Below, piece by piece: positions 45,003-56,595 of a stretch of DNA of 64,000 nt (the stretch's first letter is position 1; every line of letters begins with the position of its first letter). The notes below the pieces were generated by a model that saw nothing but the letters and a program-made list of their open reading frames with translations, did not search any database and was not told the DNA's origin. The translations under genes and the position numbers were made by a program. Origin of the DNA: Alopecurus myosuroides. Its lineage: Eukaryota; Streptophyta; Magnoliopsida; Poales; Poaceae. Location: positions 271,021,092 through 271,085,091 of the forward strand of contig CM054062.1 in NCBI GenBank assembly GCA_028641055.1, written 5' to 3'.

Positions 45003-48000
45003 ATGGCTCGCGACGACAACGCTCGCGCCGGCTGGGCCGGATCCGAGGTCACCGCCGAGGACTGCCAATGGCTGGTGAACACCCGGCGAGTTCCTCCCGG
45101 TGTTCGCTGCCGGCAACCTGACGGTGAGCTCGTCCCTGCCCCGCAGGAAGGCGAGCACGTCGTCTTCCTCGCGCACTTCGCGCGAGGATTCGGGCTTCCA
45201 GCATCAAATTTCCTCCGGTCGTTCCTCGACCATTACGGCCTCCAGATGCACCATCTCCCTCCGAATGCCGTCGTCTTCCTCTCGTACCACGCCGTGGTAT
45301 GCGAGGCCTTCCTGGGCGTTCGCCCCACAACAGAGACTTGGTCCAGGTATTTCTTCTTTCGCCAGCAGAGCAAACGCAAGAAGGACGGCGCGGACACCAG
45401 CAGCCGGATAACAGAGACCGGCAGCGCCATGATGGTGCAGCGCCCTGGAACCAACCATCCGCGCATCAAGGGATTGGATTCTGTCCGCAAGTGGCAGAGG
45501 ACGTTCCTGTACGTGCAGAATGTCCCCGCCACGAAGGGAGCCAAGGTGGAGGACCGAATCAACCTGCCCCGTTGGAGCAATCGAGCTCCCACCGGGCAGA
45601 ACTGGCGGACCAAGCCGTCCATCGACAGCAACCTAAAGCAGATGGACGAGCGCCTCGCCTATCTGGCCGGAGAAGGGCTCAAGAGCGACGACCCAATCGC
45701 ATGCTGGATCTCCAACCGGGTGCTGCCGCTCCAGCACCGCGTCCACCCCATGTGCTACATGGGTGGCCCCTGCGACTGTACTCGGACAACCATATTCGAG
45801 CTCAGCAACTCGGATGTCGCCGCTCATGCGCGGTCCATCATGACCACTGGCCTCAGGGACAATTGGCAGTATGGCTTCATCCCATACAGCCGTACGAAGC
45901 CAATCGAGCGGGTATGTATTTCTTATCCTGTTTCTTGTATGTATGTTCCGAGTAGACAGCCTCCTTATCTTGCAGCGACTAGTATTTGCATTCTGCGTCG
46001 AGTAGGGCACTTAGCAGAACTGCTTAGGCTTAATGTGCTTTATGTTTGCACGCCTTGCCGAGTAGCACACGGAGTAGCACTGCTTAGGCTTAATGTGCTT
46101 TATGCTTGCACGCCTTGCCGAGTAGGATGCCTCTATGCTACTCGACTAACTTGTGATGTTTCTCTATTCTTCAGGTCCTTGCTCGCCAGCTCGCTGAGAG
46201 CATGGAACGCTTCGAGGACAACTGGTCGGACGACCGAGAGGAAGATGACGAGGTCTCCTTCGAGACCGCGGACAAGCTCAACCTCCCTCATGCCGCTCAG
46301 ACGGAGAAGCATCACGTAGACACGTCTGTCCGTGATTGGTCCGAGGATGATGACAAAGGTAATTGAGCTCATCTTGTCTGGCCGCTAGTAGCGCAACCCC
46401 ACTTCCTCCCGCTTCTGAACTGTTTCCTTCTTCCCAATGGTACAGATGATGCCGGCGCCGAGGAGGAGGGCGAGGACGAGGAGGAGGATGCCCTGGCCGT
46501 TGATCCGCTTGCAGTCGCCGCTCCTGTTACTCGCAAGAGGACGGGTAGCGGTGCTCAGGAGCCCCCCTCCAAGAAGACGAAGACGGCCGGGAAGAAGACC
46601 AAGATGGCCGTGGCAAAAGGGCGACGGCTACCCCCTTCCCGCAAAGGGTAAACCACTTTCCCCTAAGCTATACACCTCTGTGGCCGCAATTTCCCAATCC
46701 TTTTACTCCGCTGTTTCTTCTCGATTCCCTTTGTCCTTTACTCTTTTTCTAAAATTCTTTCTTCTCTTCAGCACCCCCTTGGACGCTAGTGCTGCCGTCG
46801 CATCCACCAAGCCCAAGAAGAAGACCGCCATCGATGTTGAAAAGCTCATCGAGATCTCCGAGGAGGACGAGGACGCCGCACGGGATGAGGCGCGTGCATC
46901 CTCTCCCGTGAAAGGAGACGACTCCGACGACGCTCGGTACATGGACAGCGACGCCCACGACACCGAGCAGGAGCAGCAGGCCCGCGCAGAACAAGAAGCG
47001 CGGGACGCTGATCGCGACGCGAGGCCACCTTCTCCTCCGGCCACCACGGTCGAGGAGAACGTAGAACAAGATCTTGAGCAGCATGACGTCGCCGCCCTTG
47101 AGCGGCGAGAAGAAGACCAAGAGCAGCCAGCGACAGGGGCTGCTGAGCATGACGACCCCGCGGCCCAGCCGCGGGTAGAAGGACAAGACGCCACACAGCA
47201 AGACCCCGCTGCCGAGCAGCGGGTTGAGACAATTGATGAGATGGAGCAGTACCCTCTGAGCGACGCGCAACCAGACGCCGCGCAGGGTAGCGCTCAGCCG
47301 GATGCTACGCCGGGTAGCGCGCCCTTGGCGCCGCCTACCCGGCAGGGCACTTCCTCCACCGCGCCAAACTCCCCATCAATGAAGAAAACCAAGACAACAT
47401 CCAGCCCTCCGGCCAAGCAGCTTATTAAGAAGATCAAACAGGAAGCCGTTGACAAGAAGGCCGCCGAGAAGAAGGCCGCCGAGAAGCAAACTTCCGGGAA
47501 CCAGGCCGCCGAGAAGCCAGCTGGCCAGCCGGAGGGCACTGTCCACAGGAATCCCTCGCGTAGCGGTGCGCGTGGTGCTGCCACGATGCCGCCGCCAAGA
47601 CCAACTGCCAAGCCCGGACAGCTCACCATCCGTGAACCTGACGCGGCTGCTGACACCGCCGCAGGATCCAACTTCCCAGATCCACCCACCTTCCCACCTT
47701 ATATGGTGAAGATGAGCCAGCAGCACAGCATCCCAATGACCCCAGCCGAGAAGAAACTTGCTATTAGGAGGGGCAAACAGGCCACGCCGGTGGACTCCAA
47801 GCCTCCGGCCAGGAATAAGGACCGATCCGTCCCGATCTACTCGCGCGAGGTTCAGGAAACCGAGGTGACATCCACGGGCCTTGAGCAGATAATCGACCGG
47901 GTTGGATTTATTGACGCTGAGTGGGACAGCGAAGTCCTTGGCAACACGAACTGGCACGGCACGTCTTTGGGCGATCTGGATCACATGCGCATTGGCTGGA

Positions 48001-50118
48001 ACAAGGCGGACATGGGTTATAAACCCATGACTATCTCGTCCAATACCAGCACACTCGCCGCCAAGCTGTTCGTCCATCGCAAGGCCACAGAGGATCTTGA
48101 ACAGACTTACGCGGTAAGCTTTGCTCATTCGTCCCGAGTTGCATTTTCCTTATCTTTTATTCTTCTCCTTCTTCTTATCCATCTCCCAGTCCCCGAGATT
48201 CTGGCCGAGTAGGCGGGTACTCAACCGAGTTGCCGCCTTCTCGGGTTGAATCTTCACGACTTTGTCTGATTCTTTTTCTTTCTTCCTCTCAGAATGGCCT
48301 TCTGAAAAGAACCAACCTGTACCGGCGGCTGCTATGGAACCACAGCATTGCTAGCAGGCGTCTTGAGGCCCTGGAATTGGAGCGCAAGTCCGATGAGGCG
48401 GCGGAGAAGGAGGTCATGGATAGCGCCCTCAAGATCTCCGAAGTCGAAAGTAAGCTTTTAGCTACGCGGTTTCTGCGTTTGGTGCTTACGCCCGCTTTTG
48501 CTTTCTGCTCTAATCGGCCGTTCTCTGCAGGCAAATTCAAGGCCCTGGCCGAGGAGCACGAGAACTGCCGCGTCTTTGTTGAGAGCGGCCAAGCCACGAT
48601 CAAGAAGCTGGAAGGTGAGTTGATGTCTTCTCGTCTTGATTTCTTGCTTTCATCTTCGCTACTCTGCTGACCGTGCTTTGCTTTCCACAGAAGATCATAA
48701 GAAGTTTGTCGAGGAGCATCTCGACTGTCTCAAGCCTGCCGAGGTGCAGCAGCAGCTTGCAAGCCTTGAGGTGGAATTCAAGAACAGGCACCTCTCCGAG
48801 ATGGAACCATTGCAGGTCCAGCTGCGAACTGCTCTCCAAAAAGCCATTGATCTAGCCGGCGAGAGAGATAAAGCAGTGGCCGAGAAGAAAAAGACCGAAG
48901 CGGCAGCCACGGCCAAGCAAAAGGCTCTCGAGCTGGAATGGAAGACGCTGAAGGAGAGCAACTCGGATCTCATGCTCCAGCTGGCGCAGTTCCGGAAGGT
49001 AGAAGAAAAGCATGTTGCTGACAAAGAGTCATGGAAGAACAAGCTGTAGGCGCTACTCTACGACCTGAATAGTAAGTGCCCACTTCTTTGCATTTCACTT
49101 TTCCCTTCTGCTTCTCTTCTACTCGACTCATTTCTCCATTCTGCCCCTGTCTCTAATCTTTTTGATAGCTCTTTCAGAAATCTTCCCCGACCTCGACTCG
49201 TCTTGCAAGCCTGCTCTGGCAAAGGCCCAAGCTGCTCGCACCGAGAAGGGCGAGCCTATGGATGCCAAGGCTTCAATTGAAGACAGCATCACCACCATGC
49301 AGGTCCAGCTCCAGCGCCTAAGGGGCGTGGGCACTGATTTGGTGCGCACTGCCTTCCAACTTCATGACCTATTCTGGCCGCGGGAGACTGCGCCACCAAC
49401 CATCCGCGGGCTTGCCGAGAAGCTGACTGGCGTGAAGGCCGAGCTGAAGAAATGGCGGGCATCTGGAGCTCGGGCTGGTGCAGACATGCTGCTGCTGTTC
49501 ATCTGCAGCTGGTATGAAAACCTCGATCTGAACGTCATTCTCGAGATGAGGCAGAAGTCGAAGTGGGAGACGGATCCCGACTGCGTGGCGCGCCGCCAGT
49601 CGGTTGCGTACGAGATCGCCCAGTACGCGGACACCGCGCGCTTCATCGACGGCGTCACCGAGCCCGACACGGAGGTGGAGGGCGATGATGACGACGAGGA
49701 CGAAGACGAAGATGCCACCGAGTCTGAAGGCCTGAGCTGCTTCGAGAGTGCGCGCCACCAGACCGGGAAGGGGAAGGCCGCGGTCGTCGCAGACAGCGAA
49801 GAGGAGGCCGAGAGCGTGGAGATGACTATCGACACCGCGGCCCTCGAGTTCGGCACCTCATCAGGTGCGGCTCTCGACGACACGGCGCGACTCCGCGCTC
49901 AGACTGCGGCCTCCACGTCGGCTACGGACGCCACCTCGGTGGCCACTGCCACCTCTGAACAAGCTGCTACCGAGCCAGATGCGGATGCTGCGAAGACCGA
50001 CGCCGCCAACTCGGAGGTTGATGCTTCTAAGGCCAGCGCTGAAGCTGAAGCCGCCAAGGCCAACGCTGACGCTGAAGCCACCAAGGCCAGCGCCGAGAAC
50101 ACTGCTGCTTCTAGTTGA
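45003..50118 (+). CDS. Eight-exon antisense accessory gene of the Tat element
   Basis: Exons: 45003-45911, 46175-46358, 46446-46647, 46772-48113, 48293-48449, 48531-48614, 48691-49071, 49169-50118. All seven introns are GT..AG, and the lengths sum to 4,209 nt (1,403 codons) with every phase matching. A TAG at 49047-49049 (codon 1079) breaks it; without it the frame runs to TGA at 50116. Exon 1 resembles the plant family called putative gypsy-type transposon (FLAHFARGFGLPASNFLRSF, then YGLQMHHLPPNAVVFLSYHA). Exons 3-4 are acidic, with Lys-rich patches. Exons 5-8 are coiled-coil-like, ending in Ala/Glu/Asp repeats (KASAEAEAAKANADAEATKA). No catalytic motif is visible; its role is unknown. It may aid the element, for example in nuclear or chromatin contacts, but this is speculation. 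Confidence 0.8.
46019..46124 (+). repeat. 60-bp tandem repeat in intron 1 of the antisense gene
   Basis: A block of about 46 bp starting ACTGCTTAGGCTTAATGTGC occurs at 46019-46064 and again at 46079-46124, one base different, a period of exactly 60 bp. It ends in GCCGAGTAG, the word also common in the LTR. Confidence 0.9.
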
Positions 50119-50791
50119 TTACTTCCTGCAACCTTATTCTCGAAACTTTTATCAGATCCCCGGGATGCCGGGTGCAGATGTATCGAAACAATTAAGCTTG
50201 TCGTTCGCTACTCAGTTTTATTCACGTTTCATATTTAACTTAGTCAATTTGAGCAACTTTGGCTCGAATGCCGGGTTGCGTTATCATGTAAGTCCCCGAG
50301 TTGCAGTTCTTGTTCGCTCTTCCTTTTCATCTCAGCTCTTACCTGCAACTCGTTGCTTTTTTGGTATTCGAGTCACAAGAATTCAAAGTTGGAGTTGCAA
50401 ATACTTAGCCACTTAGAAACACTCATAGTAACGCAGCCCACCACTTAGCCGAGAAGGAGTTAATAAGAAACAACAGTAAAAGACATCCTACTCGGTTCCT
50501 GCACTTTTTCTTTCCTTAGTAATTTTTCTTGTGCTCATTGACCTTTTGCTTGTTCTCTTGCTTGCCATGAAGCCGGGTTTCGGACAGCAGCAGAGTCGAA
50601 GAGTTGGCATGTAGGTTTAAACACAGTACTAGATGTACTCGTGAAATTTTAAGCATAGCAACCGAGTAGACAAAGGGTGAAGCCGAGTAAGAACACACAG
50701 ATCAATTTTAGGCGAGGGCAGTCCCCGAGCTGAATTTCAGATTGCAGGGTAGAATTTTAACTCGGATAAGAGAGTACATACACATCTTTGC
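50119..50791. other. Convergent spacer between antisense gene and pol
   Basis: The + strand gene and the - strand pol end tail-to-tail here. AGTCCCCGAG words occur at about 50290 and 50721. No coding sequence is recognised. It should hold the 3' end of the antisense transcript. Confidence 0.55.
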
Positions 50792-51985
50792 TCACGAATG
50801 AAAGCGACGAAGTAGGGCTACATTCCAAGGGCGCTTGGATTCCTCACCAGCTTTATCTGCCCTGTTCTCCTGTGATGGACGCATGTCCACGAGATAATAG
50901 GCGTCATTGTGCAGCGCTTTGCTCACAATGAAGGGCCCTTCCCATGGAGGAGACAATTTGTGCATCCCGGCTGTGCGTTGCACAAGCCTGAGGACCATGT
51001 CTCCTTCTCGGAAGACCCTTGGGTTCACCTTGCGGCTATGATAACGCCGCAGGCTTTGCTGGTAGATAGCTGAACGTGACAGAGTGAGCTCTCTTGCTTC
51101 TTCAAGCAGGTCAACATCATCTTCTCGAGCTTCTCTCGCCTCCACCTCAGTGTAGAGGGTTACTCGGGGGGAGTCATGCTCTAAGTCTATTGGCAACACG
51201 GCCTCAGCCCCGTATACCAAGAAGAATGGTGTGTAGCCGGTTGACCGGTTAGGGGTAGTCCTTAGACTCCACAACACCGCTGGCAACTCGTCTAGCCAAC
51301 ACCCAGGTGTTTTCAGCAATGGCTCAATCAGCCTTGGCATAATGCCTGCCAGCACCATGCCGTTTGCTCTTTCCACTTGCCCATTGGAGGCGGGATGCGC
51401 CACAGATGCAACATCTAGTCGGATGTGCTTATCTCTGCAGAACCGCACCATTGCCCCTTCTGCGAAATTTGTGCCGTTGTCGGTGATGATGATGTGCGGG
51501 TAGCCGTATCTCAGGATCACATCCTTTAAGAATTTCACGGCTGTAGCTCCATCGCACTTCCGAATAGGCTTCACTTCAATCCACTTGGTGAACTTGTCCA
51601 CCATGACTAAGATGTGTGTCATGTTACCTTTAGCCGGCTTGAAGGGGCCAACCATATCCAGGCACCATACAGCAAACGGCCATGTGATAGGAATTGTCTT
51701 CACCTCGGAAGCAGGCATGTGGATCTTACTCGCGAACATCTGGCAGCCATTGCACTTCCTCACGATGTCTTCAGCTTGCTGCAGAGCTGTGAGCCAGTAG
51801 AAGCCATGCCGAAAAGCTTTCTTGACCAATGCCCGAGAAGAGGCGTGGTGCCCGCATTCTCCTTGGTGTATTTCCAACAGAATCTCTCCTCCTTCTTCTG
51901 GGTCCACACAACGTTGCAGCACGCCGGTGGCACTTCTTTTGTGCAGCACATCTCTGAATATAGTGTAGCCCTTGGATCTTCTCTA
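50792..51985 (-). pseudogene. Tat integrase
   Basis: The frame is 385 codons from the first Met (51949). The zinc finger reads GECGHHASSRALVKKAF...CNGCQ. The catalytic core has D in WCLDMVGPFK, D in IITDNGTNFAEGA and E in SNGQVERANGMV, so the D-D-E triad is intact. Next come DELPAVLWSLRTTPNRSTGY, FFLVYGAEAVLP and the C-terminal GDMVLRLVQRTAG...LSPPWEGPFIV. It ends normally at 50792. Upstream the polyprotein frame is cut by TAG at 51983-51985, in a place where glutamine would fit (VARQI*RRSKGY). Confidence 0.9.
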
Positions 51986-52576
51986 AATCTGCCTTGCGAC
52001 CACCTCATCTCCTGGCAGAGTACCGTCCTTTAGAAAGGATAATATGGGCATGGCCCAACTCGGTGTCTCCTGTGTGGGAAACACTGGTTCGTCCACTTCC
52101 ATTGGGACATGCACCTCTGGCTGCTCTTTAGGGTTTGGAGCACTTCTCTGGAGCCCTGAACGATTGGCAAGGACCTCCTCAATGAATGCGACAGTCCCCG
52201 GGTTAAGGACAGCAGTCCCCGAGTATGGAATGGCAGTCCCCAAGTAGGGAACGGCAGTCCCCGAGTAGGGAGCGGCAGTCCCCGGGTTCTCTGTTGCATT
52301 CTCCCAGTCAATCTCCATTGGAACGGATTCTTCACTTGGCAGGGAAGGAACAAATATGGATTCCGAGTTGGGAGATGGCTTGATGGATGGCTTCCTCAAG
52401 TGCTCTAAGGCAACCCCCGCCGGGATGGATTGCCGAGAAGATCCCAACTTGGACAGCTCGTCTGCTGCTTCGTTCTCTGCTCGGTGAATATGCTGGAACT
52501 CGCAGCCTTCAAAGAATCCAGTCATAGACTGTACCAGGAAGCGATATGATGCCATGTTGGCATCTAGAGCATCTCA
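51986..52576 (-). pseudogene. Tat archaeal-type RNase H end and linker
   Basis: This continues the second RNase H after a TGA at 52574-52576: DALDANMASYRFLVQSM, then CEFQHIHRAENEAADELSKL, the usual end of the domain (the aspartate-containing ADELSKL). The following linker is variable and contains five tandem eight-residue repeats of the type GTAVPYSG (52185-52290). It ends at the TAG at 51983. Confidence 0.82.
52180..52290 (-). repeat. 24-bp tandem repeats in the pol linker
   Basis: On the + strand five copies of GGCAGTCCCCGAGTAGGGAA-like units follow at 24-bp spacing. The period keeps the reading frame and encodes GTAVPYxG repeats. Each unit contains AGTCCCCG, the complement of the core of the element's polypurine tract. 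Confidence 0.88.
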
Positions 52577-54025
52577 AGTGCCAGAGACTTGCTGCACCAC
52601 TAGATCTGAATCGCCATAGCATATAATGCGCTGCACGCCAACCTCCTTGGCTACTCGCAAGCCGTGCACCACAGCCTCGTACTCTGCTACATTGTTGGAC
52701 GCCTTGAAATGAATCTGCAGCACGTACTTGAGTTGATATCGCTTGGGTGACGTAAGCACTACGCCAGCACCAAGGCCTTCCTTCACCTTCGAGCCATCAA
52801 AGTGCATCTTCCAGTAATTGGAAACTGGAGCAGGAGGTTCGTACTGCACCTCAGCCCAATCCACCAGAAACTCTGCCAGGATTTGAGACTTGATGGCTTC
52901 TCTTCTCGCATACGCGGGGGCGTACGCGGCCAGCTCGATTGCCCACTTGGCTACTCGGCCACTCGCCTCCTTGTTGCCCATGATATCCGAGATGGGAGCA
53001 GAGCTCACAACAGTGATAGGATGCTCTTGGAAGTAATGCTTTAGCTTCTTGGCGCCCAGGTACACGCCATAGGTCATCTTCTGGTAATGCGGGTAGTTTT
53101 GCTTGGAGCTAGACAACACTTCACTGAGGTAGTATACTGGGCGCTGCACACTCTTGCCTTCTTCTTCTCGCTCCACCACAATCACCACACTGACCACTCG
53201 GTTGGTAGCAGCAATGTACAGCAGCATTGGCTCCTTGGGTAGCGGACTAGCCAAGATAGGAGCGCTAGCCAGCATTGCCTTCAGCTCTATGAATGCCACA
53301 TCCGCTTGCGGAGTCCAGACAAACTTGTCACTTTTCTTCATCAGCTGGTATAGAGGCAGGGCCTTCTCGCCCATTCGGCCCAGGAAACGGCTCAGAGATG
53401 CCAAGCAACCAGTGAATTTTTGCACATCCTTCAGGGATCTCGGCAAAGACATGCTCTCAATAGCTTTTATCTTTGAAGGATTGGCTTCAATGCCCCGACT
53501 AGACACCAGGAAGCCGAGTAGCTTGCCAGCCGGGACACCAAAGGTGCATTTACTCGGGTTCAGCTTCATTTTATACTTGCGCAAGTTAGCAAAGGTTTCC
53601 TCGAGGTCGGCAAGCAGAGTATGTGTTTTATTTGTTTTGATGACAATGTCATCTACGTACACCTGCACATTCTTGCCGAGCTGATCGTGCAGGCATTTCT
53701 GCATGCACCGCTGATAAGTAGCACCCGCATTCCGCAACCCGAAACACATGACACGATAGCAATAAGCCCCGTACGGGGTAGTGAAGGCAGTCTTTATTTG
53801 ATCAGCAGGATTGAGAGCTATCTGGTGGAAACCAGAGTAGGCATCTATGAAAGACAGCAGTTCGCAACCAGCAGTGGAATCGATCACCTGATCGATGCGA
53901 GGTAGCGGAAAGGGATCCTTGGGGCATGCTTTGTTCAAGTCGGTGTAGTCGACACACATGCGCCATGCAGTAGCAGCCTTGGGATCCTCCTTCTTCTTCT
54001 CGACCATGACCGGGTTGGCTAGTCA
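52574..54025 (-). pseudogene. Tat reverse transcriptase and RNase H domains
   Basis: It is open for 477 codons from a Met at 54007. RT motifs: WRMCVDYTDLNKACPKDPFP, LSFIDAYSGFHQIAL, YRVMCFGLRNAGATYQRCM and the catalytic box VYVDDIVIK (YVDD). The first RNase H (PVYYLSEVLSSSKQNYPHYQ) is degenerate, as usual in Tat. The second, archaeal-type RNase H has MHFDGSKVKEGLGAGVVL, NNVAEYEAVVHGL and GDSDLVVQQVSGT (catalytic D, E, D). The frame is closed upstream by TGA at 54023-54025 and downstream by TGA at 52574-52576. Both fall where tryptophan is conserved in the family. Confidence 0.92.
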
Positions 54026-54385
54026 ATCCGGGTGCAGCACCTCCATGATGAAATTGCTTATCAGCAACTTGGTGATCTGGTCACCAATGGCCTTCCTTCT
54101 CTCATCTCCGAAGCGGCGCATAGCCTGCTTCACAGGTTTGGCGTCAGGACGCACATGTAATGAGTGCTCAACCAACTCCCTCGGGACTCCTGGTAGATCT
54201 TCATTGGACCAGGCGAACACGTCCCGATTCTCACGGAGGAAGTGGATGAGCTCGCCTTCCTATTTCTCCGCCAACCCGGAGCCAATGATGGCTACGCGGT
54301 CGGCGAACTCGGGGTCGACCTGGACCTTCTTTGTCTCTTGAGACGCTTGGAACACGGTCCTGTGCTGGGTACTCGGCACGCCCTA
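54026..54385 (-). pseudogene. Tat protease-RT linker with two stops
   Basis: The polyprotein line reads through FAWSNEDLPGVPRELVEHSL, VRPDAKPVKQAMRRF and ending EVLHPD, the standard start of the RT domain. Stops lie at 54383-54385, 54260-54262 and 54023-54025. The second follows EK in an EK*EGELIHFL context where glutamine would fit. Confidence 0.82.
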
Positions 54386-56104
54386 CGCACCAGCTTGCGC
54401 GGATTGCGCCATAGCCACCACCTCGTACATCTTCTTCTTCTCGGCAGCAATCACCATGGACTCCGCCAACTGAGAACCGGCAGAAGCACACTCCATGGAC
54501 TTCTTGTAATCACCAGAGATGGTAATCACGCCATTGGGGCCAGGGATCTTCATCTTCAGATATGCCGTGTGGGTAGAGGCCATGAACTTGCTCAGAGCAG
54601 GCCTGCCGAGTAGAGCGTGATAGGGGCTCTGATGATCAACCACCTCGAACTGCAGGCTCTCCGTGCGGCAGTTCTCCCTGGTGCCGAATAGCACATCTAT
54701 CCACACTCGGCCAATCGGATTGCACGAGACTCCCGGCACAATGCCATGGAAGGTGGTCTTGCTGGGTAGCAGCATGTTCTCGGCCAGCCCAAACTTCTCG
54801 AGTGTGTCTCTGTACACAATGTTGATGCTGCTGCCATTGTCGATCAGCACTTTGTTGAACCTCACATTCTTCTCGGGACCCAAGAAGGTGGGATCCACCA
54901 CCAAGGCGTAGCTACCCGGGTTGGGCATCACCTTGGGATGATCTACTCGGGACCACTTGATCTCTTGGTTGCACCAATGCATATAGTGAGGAACTGCAGG
55001 GATCACGGCATTGACCTCCATGGCACGCCTGTGCTGTGACTGCTTGTCGACGGGCTCTGAAGTGAAGATCATGTAGCTTTCATGGTGTTCTTGGTACTGG
55101 TTGCGGCCTCCGCCCTCATTGTTGCCGTTGTTGTTGCCCTGGTAGTTATTGTTGCCTCTGTTGTTGTTGCGGTTGTAGTTGTAGTTGTTGTTGCGGTAGC
55201 CCTCATTGTTGAAGTGACGGTTGGCTCCTAAAGCCACTTGGTTCACGTTTTCTTTTCTCGGGAACACTGGCGGCCGAGCTGTGGGTGCGCGAGCAGGCTG
55301 CACATTGGCATTTGCAGCTGGCAGAGGAGGAGGAGGAGGCAAGCCTTCATTCCTGATCAGATCCCACCACTCGCATTGTCGGGTAGTGTGGTTAGCAGGC
55401 CTTGAGGGGTGCTGAGTATGGAAACTGCATGGGCCATCCTTCATGTCGTCAAAGACGAACTTCCTCGTCTGCTCCGAGTTGCCGCTACCCGACTGAGGAG
55501 CACGGAATGGTTTCTTGTTGCCTTGGCCCTGGTTCTGGTTCTGCCCGTAGGCTCCAGCAGGTTTCTGCCTTTGGCTACCCCCAGCTCCAACAGCCACTGC
55601 ATTCACCTCCTCGGGGTCATACCGAACATCTATTCGGTCACCCCTGCGCTTGTTGCGGAACTCGTTGCGCTTGTTGCTGTTGAAGTTTCTTCTCTGCTCG
55701 GTGGAATCCATCAGAGGCTGAGTAGGATCACCGAGTGCATACTGATCTGCAATCTTGATGGTCTCCGCCAGAGTGTTTGGCATCTCCCTCTGCAACCTTT
55801 GCCACAGCATACTGCCATGTCTGCAACCTTGCGCAAACCAAGTGATGGCCTGGGCTTCATTCACGCCTTCGCAGGTGTTCCGCAGCGTACTCCACCGAGT
55901 AAGGTACTCGCGGTCCGTCTCGTCTTCTCGCTGCCTGCAAGCGGACAGCTGCTGTGGCCTATTCGGCCTCTTGTAGGTGCTGGTGAAGTTGCTGTGAAGG
56001 CGTCCGAGAAGTCCAGCCAGCAATTTATGCTGTTCTTGGGCAAGTTGTTGAGCCAAGTGCGAGCTGGACCCTCTAGCATCTGCGGGACGTACCGCACTGC
56101 CCAT
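54386..56104 (-). pseudogene. Tat gag C-terminus and protease
   Basis: The gag part continues the capsid (SNFTSTYKRPNRPQQLSACR, EYLTRWSTLRNTCEGV, ITWFAQGCRHGSMLWQRLQ). Next is a basic, Gln/Gly-rich stretch, a Cys-His cluster (CSFHTQHPSRPANHTTRQC) as possible zinc-binding nucleocapsid, a Pro/Ala run and an Asn-rich tract (about residues 305-345). The protease has the active-site line VLIDNGSSINIVYRDTL and later YHALLGRPALSKFMAST. The Met at 56104 is not the true start: a 1-nt frameshift near 55990-56000 joins it to the upstream capsid frame. Confidence 0.85.
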
Positions 56105-56595
56105 CTCCTGTTGCCGCCCGCGATGTGGACTGCGGTGACATAGTCATTGAGCCAATCCTCCGGCTTGGTGCTACCATTGTAGCTCTTGGTGCCCCTTGCC
56201 AGCTGGAAGTTCTTCACGGACGGCTCGTTCATGATGCGCGGGCCAAAGCACTCGGGGCCAGGAGGACCCGTGTTCTCCAGCCGCGCCGACAAGCTGATCC
56301 GGTCCAGCTGGTGCCTTGCATCTCCAGGCGCCAACACGCGCTCGCCCACACGATCCAGAATGTCATAGCCAGCCATCCCCATGGCCGAGTAGCCATCATC
56401 ATATCTGTCCACCTGCACAGCTGCAGGCTGCTCCACCGGGTTGGCGACTAGCACCACTGCACGCGGCTGCTGCCTCTGCCGAGTAGGCTGAGCGACGGGG
56501 TGCTGAGAAGGACCTGGGCGCTCTCCATCTCGGGCCTGGCTTTGAGCTTTATGGGCTTGAAAGCCTGCTCCTGCAGCATTGCGTTTCTGACCGGA
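55995..56595 (-). pseudogene. Tat gag capsid region (frameshifted)
   Basis: The frame from 56457 contains VKNFQLARGTKSYNGSTKPE, then DWLNDYVTAVHIAGGNRRWA and PARTWLNNLPKNSINCWLDF, the core Retrotrans_gag capsid domain that builds the virus-like particle. After DFSDAFT the frame shifts; the continuation is the next frame (54386-56104). Upstream the line reaches the TAG at 56596. Confidence 0.83.

Noticed and set aside
46703..49042. Multiple - strand ORFs of 80-250 codons
   Set aside because: They are shadows of the + strand exons of the antisense gene; splice phases and protein features support only the + strand.
51585..52247. + strand ORFs over the Tat integrase and linker
   Set aside because: They are antisense to clear integrase motifs and have no domain of their own.
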